DNA of 64,000 bases from Bradyrhizobium sp. CCGE-LA001. GTDB taxonomy: Bacteria > Pseudomonadota > Alphaproteobacteria > Rhizobiales > Xanthobacteraceae. Location of the stretch: NCBI RefSeq assembly GCF_000296215.2, contig NZ_CP013949.1, positions 4,457,501-4,521,500 on the forward strand. Direction: 5' to 3'. Shown here in pieces: positions 1 to 6,852 of the stretch. The stretch's first letter is position 1. Each line of letters begins with the position of its first letter. A program made the translations under genes and the position numbers. The notes under the pieces were generated by a model, which saw only the letters and a program-made list of their open reading frames with translations, did not search any database and was not told where the DNA came from.

Positions 1-317
1 TCCTCGGCCGTCATGGACGACAGGGTCTGCGCCGAGGGGGTCGAGGCCTCGCTCTCGTCGCCGAAGAACTTGACGTAGCCGCCGAGCGGAATCGCGGAGA
101 TCTTCCAGCGGGTGCCATGGCGGTCGTTGAAGCCGACCAGCTCCGGTCCGAAACCGAGCGAAAAGGTTAACACGCGAACGCCTGCCCAGCGCGCGACCAG
201 GAAATGGCCGAGCTCATGGAAGAACACGACGATGGTCAGGACGAACAGGAAGGGAACCGCGTAACCCAGGAGCCCATGGCTCAACGTATTGAAACTATGG
301 ACGAAAAAGTCGATCAT
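1..317 (-). CDS. rseP: RIP metalloprotease RseP (site-2 protease), N-terminal part
   Basis: This is an intramembrane zinc metalloprotease that in this family cleaves transmembrane anti-sigma factors and remnant signal peptides in the inner membrane. Only the first ~105 residues are inside the window; the gene runs off the left edge. The ATG at 315-317 opens MIDFFVHSFNTL, followed by the first membrane segment carrying the zinc-binding motif FFHELGHF (HExxH) and then the start of the conserved segment 'FGPELVGF'. It lies 44 bp downstream of dxr on the same strand, the usual alphaproteobacterial order (dxr-rseP, then bamA). No truncation other than the window edge is visible. Confidence 0.93.
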   Translation of the reverse strand, partial: MIDFFVHSFNTLSHGLLGYAVPFLFVLTIVVFFHELGHFLVARWAGVRVLTFSLGFGPELVGFNDRHGTRWKISAIPLGGYVKFFGDESEASTPSAQTLSSMTAE

Positions 318-361
318 CGAAGTCCCTCATCCAGCGCCGCAAGGCCCTGGCCCCAAGCCAT

Positions 362-1585
362 CTAGGATGCCTTTAAGGCAATTTGAGGCAATAGGGCGGC
401 AGCTCTATTTCGCGCAACATGGTCAACGGATATTGCATCATCGGCCGAGGTCATCGGGGCCTGGTTCCCGCTGCGGACCCAGTCGTCCAATGTCGCCTCG
501 ACCAGGCGCGCGATCGCGCCAAAGCGGATCTTGCCGGCGATGAAGGCGGCGACCGCAACCTCGTTGGCCGCGTTGTAGACGGTGGTCGCGCCCTTCCCGG
601 TCCGGAGCGAATCAAAGGCCAGGCGCAGGCCCGGGAAGCGCTCGAAATCCGGGGCCTCGAAGGTGAGCTGGCCGATCTTGGCGAGGTCGAGCTTGGCCGC
701 CGGTCCCTTGATGCGGTCGGGCCAGCCGAGGCAATGCGCGATCGGCGTCCTCATGTCGGGCGCACCGAGCTGCGCCATCACCGAACGGTCGGAGAACTCG
801 ACCATGCCGTGGATGATCGACTGCGGATGCACCAGAACGTCGATCTCGTCGGGCGAGAGCGCGAACAGATAGGACGCCTCGATCACCTCGAGGCCCTTGT
901 TCATCATCGAGGCGGAATCGATCGTGATCTTCTGGCCCATGCTCCAGTTCGGATGCTTCAGGGCCTGTTCGAGCGTCGCCTGCTCGATATCGGCCGGCTT
1001 CCAGGTCCGGAACGGGCCGCCCGACGCCGTGATAATGACGCGGACGAGCTCGTCGCGATTGCCGGAAGCCAACGCCTGGAACAGCGCATTGTGCTCGGAA
1101 TCGGCCGGCAGAATACAGGCGCCCGCCTTGGCCGCGCGCTGCATGAAGAAATCGCCGGCGCAGACCAGGCATTCCTTGTTGGCGAGCGCAACATGCGCGC
1201 CGCGATCGACCGCGGCCAGCGCCGGCTTCAGTCCGGCCGCGCCGCTCACGGCCGCCATCACCCAGTCGGCCGGACGCGCACCCGCCTCGATCACCGCGCT
1301 TTCGCCGGCGCCGCATTCGGTGCCGGTGCCCGCCAGCGCGGCCTTGAGCTCGCCGAGCTTGGAGCTATCGGCGATCGCGACGAAGCGCGCAGAGAATTCC
1401 TTCGCGAGCTTGGCGAGGGCCGCCACGTTGCCGTTCGCCGTCAGCGCCTCGACGCGGTAGCGCTCGGGCGAAGCGCGCAGCAGATCCATCGTGCTGTCGC
1501 CGATCGAACCGGTGGCGCCGAGGACCGTGACGCTGCGGACGCTGGTCGCAGCAAGCCTGTTGTTACGCAATGGGACCGCGCTCAT
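362..1585 (-). CDS. dxr: 1-deoxy-D-xylulose 5-phosphate reductoisomerase
   Basis: The enzyme catalyses the NADPH-dependent conversion of DXP to MEP in the non-mevalonate isoprenoid pathway, in the cytosol. The 407-residue product starts MSAVPLRNNR and quickly reaches the NADPH-binding motif LGATGSIGDST. The metal/substrate motif PADSEHNALFQ, ASGGPFR and the flexible loop HPNWSMGQKITIDSA are all intact. A longer reading frame extends to 1705, but it would overlap cdsA heavily, so the ATG at 1585, four bases after the cdsA stop, is chosen. Length is normal for the family (about 400). Neighbours uppS and cdsA use polyprenyl and lipid precursors, so the gene sits in an envelope-precursor operon. 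Confidence 0.96.
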   Translation of the reverse strand: MSAVPLRNNRLAATSVRSVTVLGATGSIGDSTMDLLRASPERYRVEALTANGNVAALAKLAKEFSARFVAIADSSKLGELKAALAGTGTECGAGESAVIEAGARPADWVMAAVSGAAGLKPALAAVDRGAHVALANKECLVCAGDFFMQRAAKAGACILPADSEHNALFQALASGNRDELVRVIITASGGPFRTWKPADIEQATLEQALKHPNWSMGQKITIDSASMMNKGLEVIEASYLFALSPDEIDVLVHPQSIIHGMVEFSDRSVMAQLGAPDMRTPIAHCLGWPDRIKGPAAKLDLAKIGQLTFEAPDFERFPGLRLAFDSLRTGKGATTVYNAANEVAVAAFIAGKIRFGAIARLVEATLDDWVRSGNQAPMTSADDAISVDHVARNRAAALLPQIALKAS

Positions 1586-1589
1586 ATCC

Positions 1590-2432
1590 TCACCAAACCA
1601 TAAGACCGCTTCCGGCGCTATGCACACCATGGCGGAGAAAGCCGATAATCCATGCCACCAGGATGGCGGCGACAAAACCGTCAAGGCGATCCATGAGCCC
1701 GCCATGGCCGGGAATTAAGTGACTGGAATCCTTGACACCGAAACGCCGCTTCACCGCGGATTCGAACAGATCTCCCAACGCCGACACCACCGACAGGACG
1801 GCGCTGACAAGCAGCAGCGGAACCAGCTTTCCGATCCCGCAGGCGGCAAAGCCGGCCGCAACCGCAAGGCTTGTGGCAAAGCCCCCGAATGCGCCCGCCC
1901 AGGTCTTCTTCGGGCTCACGCGCGGCCACAGCTTCGGCCCGCCAATGCTGCGCCCGGCGAAATAGCCGCCGATATCGGTCGCCCATACCACCAGCAGCAC
2001 GAACATCAGCGCGGAGAAGCCGTTGACGAGATCCTTCCGCACCAGGATCGAGGCCAGCAGCGCTGCCGCTGCATAGGCGAAGCCGGTCGCCGCCCAGACG
2101 AACTTGCCCCGAGCGATCAACGTCACGACCGCGCCGCCGACGAGGCCGACGATGACGGAGGTCTTGAGCCCGCCGAAGGCGACGGCGGCACCCATCATGG
2201 CGATGACGATCGTCCCTGCCCCCGTCAGCGCGGTCGATCCCGCACCCACCACCATCAGCCATTCCGCGAACAGCCCGATCGAGACCAGGGTGACGAGAAG
2301 CGCCCACAGCCAGCCACCGGCGTAAGCGATCGCAATGGTCAGCGGCGCCAGCACCAGTGCTGCGAGGACCCGCATCACCAGATTGCTCGGGGCGGGCTTT
2401 CCGCCCGCCGATGCGGCGTCGGGTTCGCTCAC
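1590..2432 (-). CDS. cdsA: phosphatidate cytidylyltransferase
   Basis: This inner-membrane enzyme makes CDP-diacylglycerol from phosphatidic acid and CTP, the branch point of phospholipid synthesis. The 280-residue protein is almost entirely hydrophobic, with about eight membrane segments. The C-terminal CDP-alcohol/cytidylyltransferase signature is recognisable in 'SALGDLFESAVKRRFGVKDSS' region (about residues 218-238), followed by LIPGHGGLMDRLDG with its conserved Asp residues. The start overlaps the stop of uppS by four bases (ATGA), which indicates translational coupling, and the stop is four bases before dxr. Confidence 0.95.
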   Translation of the reverse strand: MSEPDAASAGGKPAPSNLVMRVLAALVLAPLTIAIAYAGGWLWALLVTLVSIGLFAEWLMVVGAGSTALTGAGTIVIAMMGAAVAFGGLKTSVIVGLVGGAVVTLIARGKFVWAATGFAYAAAALLASILVRKDLVNGFSALMFVLLVVWATDIGGYFAGRSIGGPKLWPRVSPKKTWAGAFGGFATSLAVAAGFAACGIGKLVPLLLVSAVLSVVSALGDLFESAVKRRFGVKDSSHLIPGHGGLMDRLDGFVAAILVAWIIGFLRHGVHSAGSGLMVW

Positions 2433-3184
2433 GAGGCGGTTTTCGCGACCAGACCGCCGAAACGGCGCTCGCGCCTGGCAAATTCGGCGATCGCGCTTTC
2501 CAGTGCCGCCTTGTCGAAATCGGGCCAGTGGATCGGCACGAAGACCAGCTCGCTATAGGCGGCCTGCCACATCAGGAAGTTGGACAGGCGCTGCTCGCCG
2601 CTGGTGCGGATGATGAGATCGGGGTCGGGAATGTCAGGCGCGTCGAGATAGGTTCCGAGCGTCTCCGCGTCGATCGTTTCAGGATCGCGCCTGCCCTCCG
2701 CGACCTCGCGCGCCAGCTTCTGGGCCGCCTTCGCGATCTCCTGCCGCGAGCCGTAGTTGAAGGCGACGACGAGCGTGAGGCGCGTGTTGTCGCGCGTCAG
2801 CTCCTCGGCCTCGTTGAGCAGCGCGCAGATGTCGCTCTCGAGCCCTTCGCGCTCGCCGATGATGCGGACCTTGACGCCGTCGCGATGCAGGCTCGCCAGA
2901 TCGTTGCGGATGAAGCGCCGGAGCAGGCCGAACAGATCGCCGATCTCGCTCGCCGGCCGCGACCAGTTCTCCGAAGAGAACGAGAAGATGGTGAGATAGC
3001 GGATGCCGAGCTCGTGCGAGGCGCGCACCACGCGGCGCAGCGCGTCCACGCCGCGGCGATGCCCTTCCGCACGCGGCAGACCGCGCGCGGCCGCCCAACG
3101 CCCGTTGCCATCCATGATGATGGCGACATGCGCAGGCGCCTCGGACCGATCGGGTCCTTCCGTTGCGGGCGCGGCGTTGGACAT
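2429..3184 (-). CDS. uppS: isoprenyl transferase (undecaprenyl diphosphate synthase)
   Basis: This cytosolic cis-prenyltransferase adds isopentenyl diphosphate units to farnesyl diphosphate to give the C55 carrier lipid for peptidoglycan and O-antigen. The protein is 251 residues. The catalytic signature IIMDGNGRWA (with the essential Asp) lies near residue 23. The conserved segments YLTIFSFSSENWSRP, VVAFNYGSRQEI and the C-terminal 'LIIRTSGEQRLSNFLMWQ' are intact. The first ~17 residues are a low-complexity Ala/Pro-rich lead with no catalytic role. It is 12 bases downstream of frr and overlaps cdsA by four. Confidence 0.96.
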   Translation of the reverse strand: MSNAAPATEGPDRSEAPAHVAIIMDGNGRWAAARGLPRAEGHRRGVDALRRVVRASHELGIRYLTIFSFSSENWSRPASEIGDLFGLLRRFIRNDLASLHRDGVKVRIIGEREGLESDICALLNEAEELTRDNTRLTLVVAFNYGSRQEIAKAAQKLAREVAEGRRDPETIDAETLGTYLDAPDIPDPDLIIRTSGEQRLSNFLMWQAAYSELVFVPIHWPDFDKAALESAIAEFARRERRFGGLVAKTAS

Positions 3185-3196
3185 GAAGGCGATGCC

Positions 3197-3760
3197 TTAA
3201 ACCGTGAGGATTTCTTTTTCCTTGGCAGCCAGCAGCTGGTCGATCTCGGCAATGGTGCCGTCGGTCGCCTTCTGCACCTCGTCGGCGTGACGCTTCTGGT
3301 CGTCCTCCGACATCTCGTGATTCTTCTCGAGCTTCTTGAGCACGTCGAGACCGTCGCGGCGCACATGGCGCGCGGCGACCTTGGCGGCTTCGGCGTATTT
3401 GTGCGCGACCTTCACCAGCTCCTTGCGCCGCTCTTCGTTGAGCTCGGGAATGCGCAGGCGCAGCACCTGTCCCTCAGTCGCGGGCGACAGGCCGAGATTG
3501 GAATCGACGATCGCCTTCTCGACGGCCTTGACCATCGACTTGTCCCAGACCTGCACCGAGATCAGGCGCGGCTCCGGCACGCTGACGGTGGCGAGCTGGT
3601 TGAGCGGCATGTGGCTGCCATAGGCATCGACCTGGACCGGATCGAGCATCGAGGCCGAGGCCCGCCCCGTGCGCAGGCCGCCAAGCTCGTGCTTGAGCGA
3701 CTGGACGGCGCCTTGCATGCGGCGCTTCACTTCGTTGAGGTCGAAACTACCCGTGGCCAT
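3197..3760 (-). CDS. frr: ribosome recycling factor
   Basis: RRF acts with EF-G to split the post-termination ribosome. The 187-residue product has the family's usual size and shows the characteristic three-helix-bundle sequence: an N-terminal 'GLRTGRASASMLDPVQVDAYGS' region and the C-terminal KNHEMSEDDQKRHADEVQK. The ATG at 3760 is preferred over the in-frame GTG one codon upstream because the ribosome-binding site GGAG sits about 8 bases before it. The gene is 68 bases downstream of pyrH, the same pairing as in most bacteria. Confidence 0.96.
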   Translation of the reverse strand: MATGSFDLNEVKRRMQGAVQSLKHELGGLRTGRASASMLDPVQVDAYGSHMPLNQLATVSVPEPRLISVQVWDKSMVKAVEKAIVDSNLGLSPATEGQVLRLRIPELNEERRKELVKVAHKYAEAAKVAARHVRRDGLDVLKKLEKNHEMSEDDQKRHADEVQKATDGTIAEIDQLLAAKEKEILTV

Positions 3761-3828
3761 CACGTTTCTCCTTCAAAATCCCGGCGATCTCTCCGCGCCC
3801 TCCCTTTTTGGAAGGCGACGACGAGACA

Positions 3829-4545
3829 TCAGCCGGCGACAATGGTTCCGTGGCCGGTGCCACGCAGAATCGCACCGATCGACCCCGGCTGCGCGATCGA
3901 GAATACGATGATAGGCAGTGATGTCTCGCGGGCAAGCGCGAAGGCGGTCGCATCCATCACCTTGTAGCCGCCCTCGATCGCCTGCGAATGCGTCAGGCGG
4001 TCGAAACGAGTGGCGGACGGGTCCTTCTTGGGGTCGGCCGAATAGACGCCGTCGACATTGGTCGCCTTCAGCACCGCCTGGGCGCCGATTTCGGCGGCAC
4101 GCAGCACCGCGGTCGTGTCGGTGGTGAAGAACGGATTGCCGGTTCCGCCGCCGAGCAGCACGATCCGGCCCTCGGCGAGGTATTTGTGCGCCGCGGCGCG
4201 GGTGAACAGCTCGGAGATCTCCGGCATGACGAAGGCCGACAGCGTGCGCGCCGGGGTGCCCTTGCGCTCGATCGCCGCCTCCAGCGCGAGGCAGTTCATC
4301 ATGGTGGCGAGCATGCCCATGGTGTCACCGGTCGGCCGCGACACGCCCCGGGCGGAAACCTCGACCCCGCGCACGATGTTGCCGCCACCGATCACGACCG
4401 CAACCTCGGTGCCGAGCTTACGGGCGGCGATCAAATCGTCCGCAACCCGGTCGACGGTCAGCTGGTCGATACCAAAGCCCGGCTGTCCCGCGAGATATTC
4501 GCCGGACAGCTTGATCACGACGCGACGATAGACCGGATCAGTCAT
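3829..4545 (-). CDS. pyrH: UMP kinase
   Basis: This enzyme phosphorylates UMP to UDP for pyrimidine nucleotide supply; the bacterial form is a hexameric amino-acid-kinase-fold enzyme regulated by GTP and UTP. The 238-residue protein starts MTDPVYRRVVIKLSGEYL, with the nucleotide-binding motif and GGGNIVRG. It retains the substrate loop MGMLATMMNCLALE and DGVYSADPKKDP. A longer frame reaches 4689, but the upstream part is antisense to tsf and carries no family similarity. A 9-bp hairpin lies between tsf and this gene. Confidence 0.96.
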   Translation of the reverse strand: MTDPVYRRVVIKLSGEYLAGQPGFGIDQLTVDRVADDLIAARKLGTEVAVVIGGGNIVRGVEVSARGVSRPTGDTMGMLATMMNCLALEAAIERKGTPARTLSAFVMPEISELFTRAAAHKYLAEGRIVLLGGGTGNPFFTTDTTAVLRAAEIGAQAVLKATNVDGVYSADPKKDPSATRFDRLTHSQAIEGGYKVMDATAFALARETSLPIIVFSIAQPGSIGAILRGTGHGTIVAG

Positions 4546-4579
4546 GAGCACCTTCCTTGTCCGGGCGCCGCTTCCGGCG

Positions 4580-4603
4580 GCGCCGGAAGGAACGTTCCGG
4601 CGC
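4580..4603 (-). other. hairpin in the tsf-pyrH intergenic region
   Basis: Perfect 9-bp inverted repeat (arms 4580-4588 and 4595-4603, GCGCCGGAA / TTCCGGCGC) with a 6-base loop, starting directly after the tsf stop codon. There is no run of T after the stem on the minus strand. It therefore looks like an mRNA-stabilising or attenuating hairpin rather than a full intrinsic terminator. It may set the ratio between abundant rpsB-tsf mRNA and less abundant pyrH-frr mRNA (inference). Confidence 0.6.
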
Positions 4604-5527
4604 TTACTTCTTGCCGCTGGCCGCCGCGACCTCGGCTGCGAAGTCGCTTTCCTGCTTCTCGATTCCCTCGCCGAGAGCATAGCGCACAAACCCGGCGATC
4701 TTCACGGGGCCGCCGACCTTGCCTTCGGCTTCCTTCACCGCCTGCGCCACCGACTTGCCGGTGTCGTGGATGAAGGCCTGCTCGAGCAGGCAGACTTCCT
4801 TGTAGTAGGTCTTGAGGCCGGACTCGACGATCTTCTCGATCACGTTCTCGGGCTTGCCCTGCTGGCGGTATTTGTCGGCGAGCACGTCCTTCTCGCGCTT
4901 GACCACCGCAGGGTCGAGGCCCGACGGGTCGAGCGCCAGCGGGTTGGCAGCGGCGATATGCATCGCGATCTGACGGCCGAGCGCTGCGAGCTCGTCGGCC
5001 TTGCCCGGCGATTCCAGCGCCACGATCACGCCCATCTTGCCGGCGCCGTCGATGACGGCTCCGTGGACGTAGTGCGAGACCACGCCCTGGCTCACCTCGA
5101 GCTGGGCAGCGCGGCGCAGCGTCATGTTCTCGCCGATGGTGGCGATCGCGTCATTGATCGCGGTCTCGATCGTGACGTCGCCGACCTTGGCAGCCTTGAT
5201 CTTCTCGACATCGGCGCCGACGTTGAACGCGACTTGGGCGATCATCTTGACGAGGCCCTGGAACTGGCCGTTGCGCGCCACGAAGTCGGTCTCGGAGTTG
5301 ACCTCGACCACGACGCCCTTGTTTCCCTTGGTGAGCGCACCGATGAGGCCCTCGGCAGCGACGCGGCCAGACTTCTTGGCGGCCTTCGACAGGCCCTTCT
5401 TGCGCAGCCAGTCCTGCGCCGCTTCCATGTTGCCGTCGTTTTCGGTCAGTGCGGCCTTGCAGTCCATCATGCCCGCGCCGGTCGACTCGCGCAGGTCCTT
5501 AACCATCGCAGCTGTGATCGTTGCCAT
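4604..5527 (-). CDS. tsf: translation elongation factor Ts
   Basis: EF-Ts is the nucleotide-exchange factor that releases GDP from EF-Tu. The protein is 307 residues, the alphaproteobacterial length. The N-terminal UBA-like module with VKDLRESTGAGMMDCKAAL and the core motif 'EVNSETDFVARNGQF' that contacts EF-Tu are intact. The C-terminus ends ...AAASGKK. It is 136 bases downstream of rpsB, in the normal rpsB-tsf order, and is followed by a hairpin and pyrH. Confidence 0.97.
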   Translation of the reverse strand: MATITAAMVKDLRESTGAGMMDCKAALTENDGNMEAAQDWLRKKGLSKAAKKSGRVAAEGLIGALTKGNKGVVVEVNSETDFVARNGQFQGLVKMIAQVAFNVGADVEKIKAAKVGDVTIETAINDAIATIGENMTLRRAAQLEVSQGVVSHYVHGAVIDGAGKMGVIVALESPGKADELAALGRQIAMHIAAANPLALDPSGLDPAVVKREKDVLADKYRQQGKPENVIEKIVESGLKTYYKEVCLLEQAFIHDTGKSVAQAVKEAEGKVGGPVKIAGFVRYALGEGIEKQESDFAAEVAAASGKK

Positions 5528-5663
5528 CGTTGAAAATCCTTCTTGCCTGCCGGTTCGCCGCGGCGCGGCATCCCATTGCCCCGCCGCGGTCCATCTCAGG
5601 AATTCGCGTCAACTGAATGAAATGGTGGCCGGGGCTTAGCCGGCCAACCCATCGCCTTTTTGA

Positions 5664-6659
5664 CTATTCCGCTTCCGCGGTCAGCGCCTTGGCCTTGGCC
5701 ACCCAGGCGTCCGCGCGGCTCGGCAGACCGACTTCTTCGCCGATCGTGTGCGCGGTGTCGTGGTCGAGCTCGGCGAGCTGCCAGTAGTGGAAGATGCCGA
5801 GGTCGTTGAACTTCTTCTCGATCGCACCCGACACGCCCGGAAGCTTCTTGAGGTCGTCGGCGGTGCCGCGCGGACCTGCAAGGCCCTGGAAGCCGCTTGA
5901 GGAAGCAGCCGGCAGCTCTTCGGCGAGCGGACGAGTCGAGGCACCGATGTCGACACCCGAATCGCCTTGGGCGCGCGAGATGCCGTCGATCGCAGCGCGC
6001 GCGATCAAGTCGCAATAGAGCGCGATGGCGCGGCCGGCGTCGTCATTGCCCGGCACCACATAGGTGATGCCCTTGGGGTCCGAATTGGTGTCGACGATCG
6101 CGGCGACCGGGATGTTGAGCCGCTGGGCTTCCTGGATCGCGATGTCTTCCTTGTTGGTGTCGATCACGAAGATCAGGTCGGGCAAACCGCCCATGTCCTT
6201 GATGCCGCCGAGCGAACGGTCGAGCTTGTCGCGCTCGCGCTGAAGCGTCAGGCGCTCCTTCTTGGTGTAGGAGCTGGCGTCGCCGCCGGAGAGCACGTCA
6301 TCGAGATGACGCAGGCGCTTGATCGAGGCCGAGATCGTCTTCCAGTTGGTCAGCGTGCCGCCGAGCCAGCGCGAATTGACGAAGTACTGGGCGCAGCGCT
6401 TGGCTGCGTCGGCGACGCCGTCCTGAGCCTGGCGCTTGGTGCCGACGAACAGGATGCGGCCGCCCTTGGCGACGGTGTCGCTAACGGCCTGAAGGGCCGT
6501 GTGCAGCATCGGCACGGTCTGGGCGAGGTCGACGATGTGGATGTTGTTGCGGGCGCCGAAAATGAACGGAGCCATTTTCGGATTCCAGCGGTGAGACTGG
6601 TGACCAAAGTGCACGCCAGCTTCGAGCAGCTGACGCATGGTGAAATCGGGTAGCGCCAT
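5664..6659 (-). CDS. rpsB: small ribosomal subunit protein uS2
   Basis: S2 binds the 30S subunit head-body junction and recruits S1. The product is 331 residues, starting MALPDFTMRQLLEAGVHFGH, the canonical S2 opening. It contains FVGTKRQAQD and 'RWLGGTLTNWKTI'. Enteric S2 is about 240 residues; the extra ~80 C-terminal residues include a helix-hairpin-helix-like stretch (GTADDLKKLPGVSGAIEKKFNDLG...), which is typical of rhizobial S2. An open frame continues upstream to 7931, but that extension is antisense-frame sequence of the caspase-like gene and is not part of rpsB. A promoter-like element lies about 110 bases upstream. Confidence 0.96.
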   Translation of the reverse strand: MALPDFTMRQLLEAGVHFGHQSHRWNPKMAPFIFGARNNIHIVDLAQTVPMLHTALQAVSDTVAKGGRILFVGTKRQAQDGVADAAKRCAQYFVNSRWLGGTLTNWKTISASIKRLRHLDDVLSGGDASSYTKKERLTLQRERDKLDRSLGGIKDMGGLPDLIFVIDTNKEDIAIQEAQRLNIPVAAIVDTNSDPKGITYVVPGNDDAGRAIALYCDLIARAAIDGISRAQGDSGVDIGASTRPLAEELPAASSSGFQGLAGPRGTADDLKKLPGVSGAIEKKFNDLGIFHYWQLAELDHDTAHTIGEEVGLPSRADAWVAKAKALTAEAE

Positions 6660-6772
6660 CGTTCTAATTCTCCGGTTGGTTCCTCCGGAAACGTGTGAGC
6701 AAAACGGAGCGTTCTCGCCCCGGTTGCCACCGGACGGCCTTGTGAGCCATGTTTCCGTGTGAGATGGCGCGC

Positions 6773-6800
6773 TATATAGCGCCATTTCGGCCAGAAGCAA
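6773..6800 (-). promoter_or_regulatory. putative sigma-70-type promoter of the rpsB operon
   Basis: On the minus strand a -35-like TTGCTT (6795-6800) is followed after 16 bases by TATATA (6773-6778), about 113 bases before the rpsB start. The -10 hexamer sits in the centre of a perfect 14-bp palindrome GCGCTATATAGCGC (6769-6782). The leader that follows can form small hairpins (for example CCGGT/ACCGG around 6721-6735). These could be the site where S2 represses its own mRNA, as known for rpsB leaders, but that is inference. Confidence 0.5.
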
Positions 6801-6852
6801 GGAAATAAGGGGCCCTTCCCGGGCGCCCGGAAGCTTTCCGTCGCTTGCCGCC

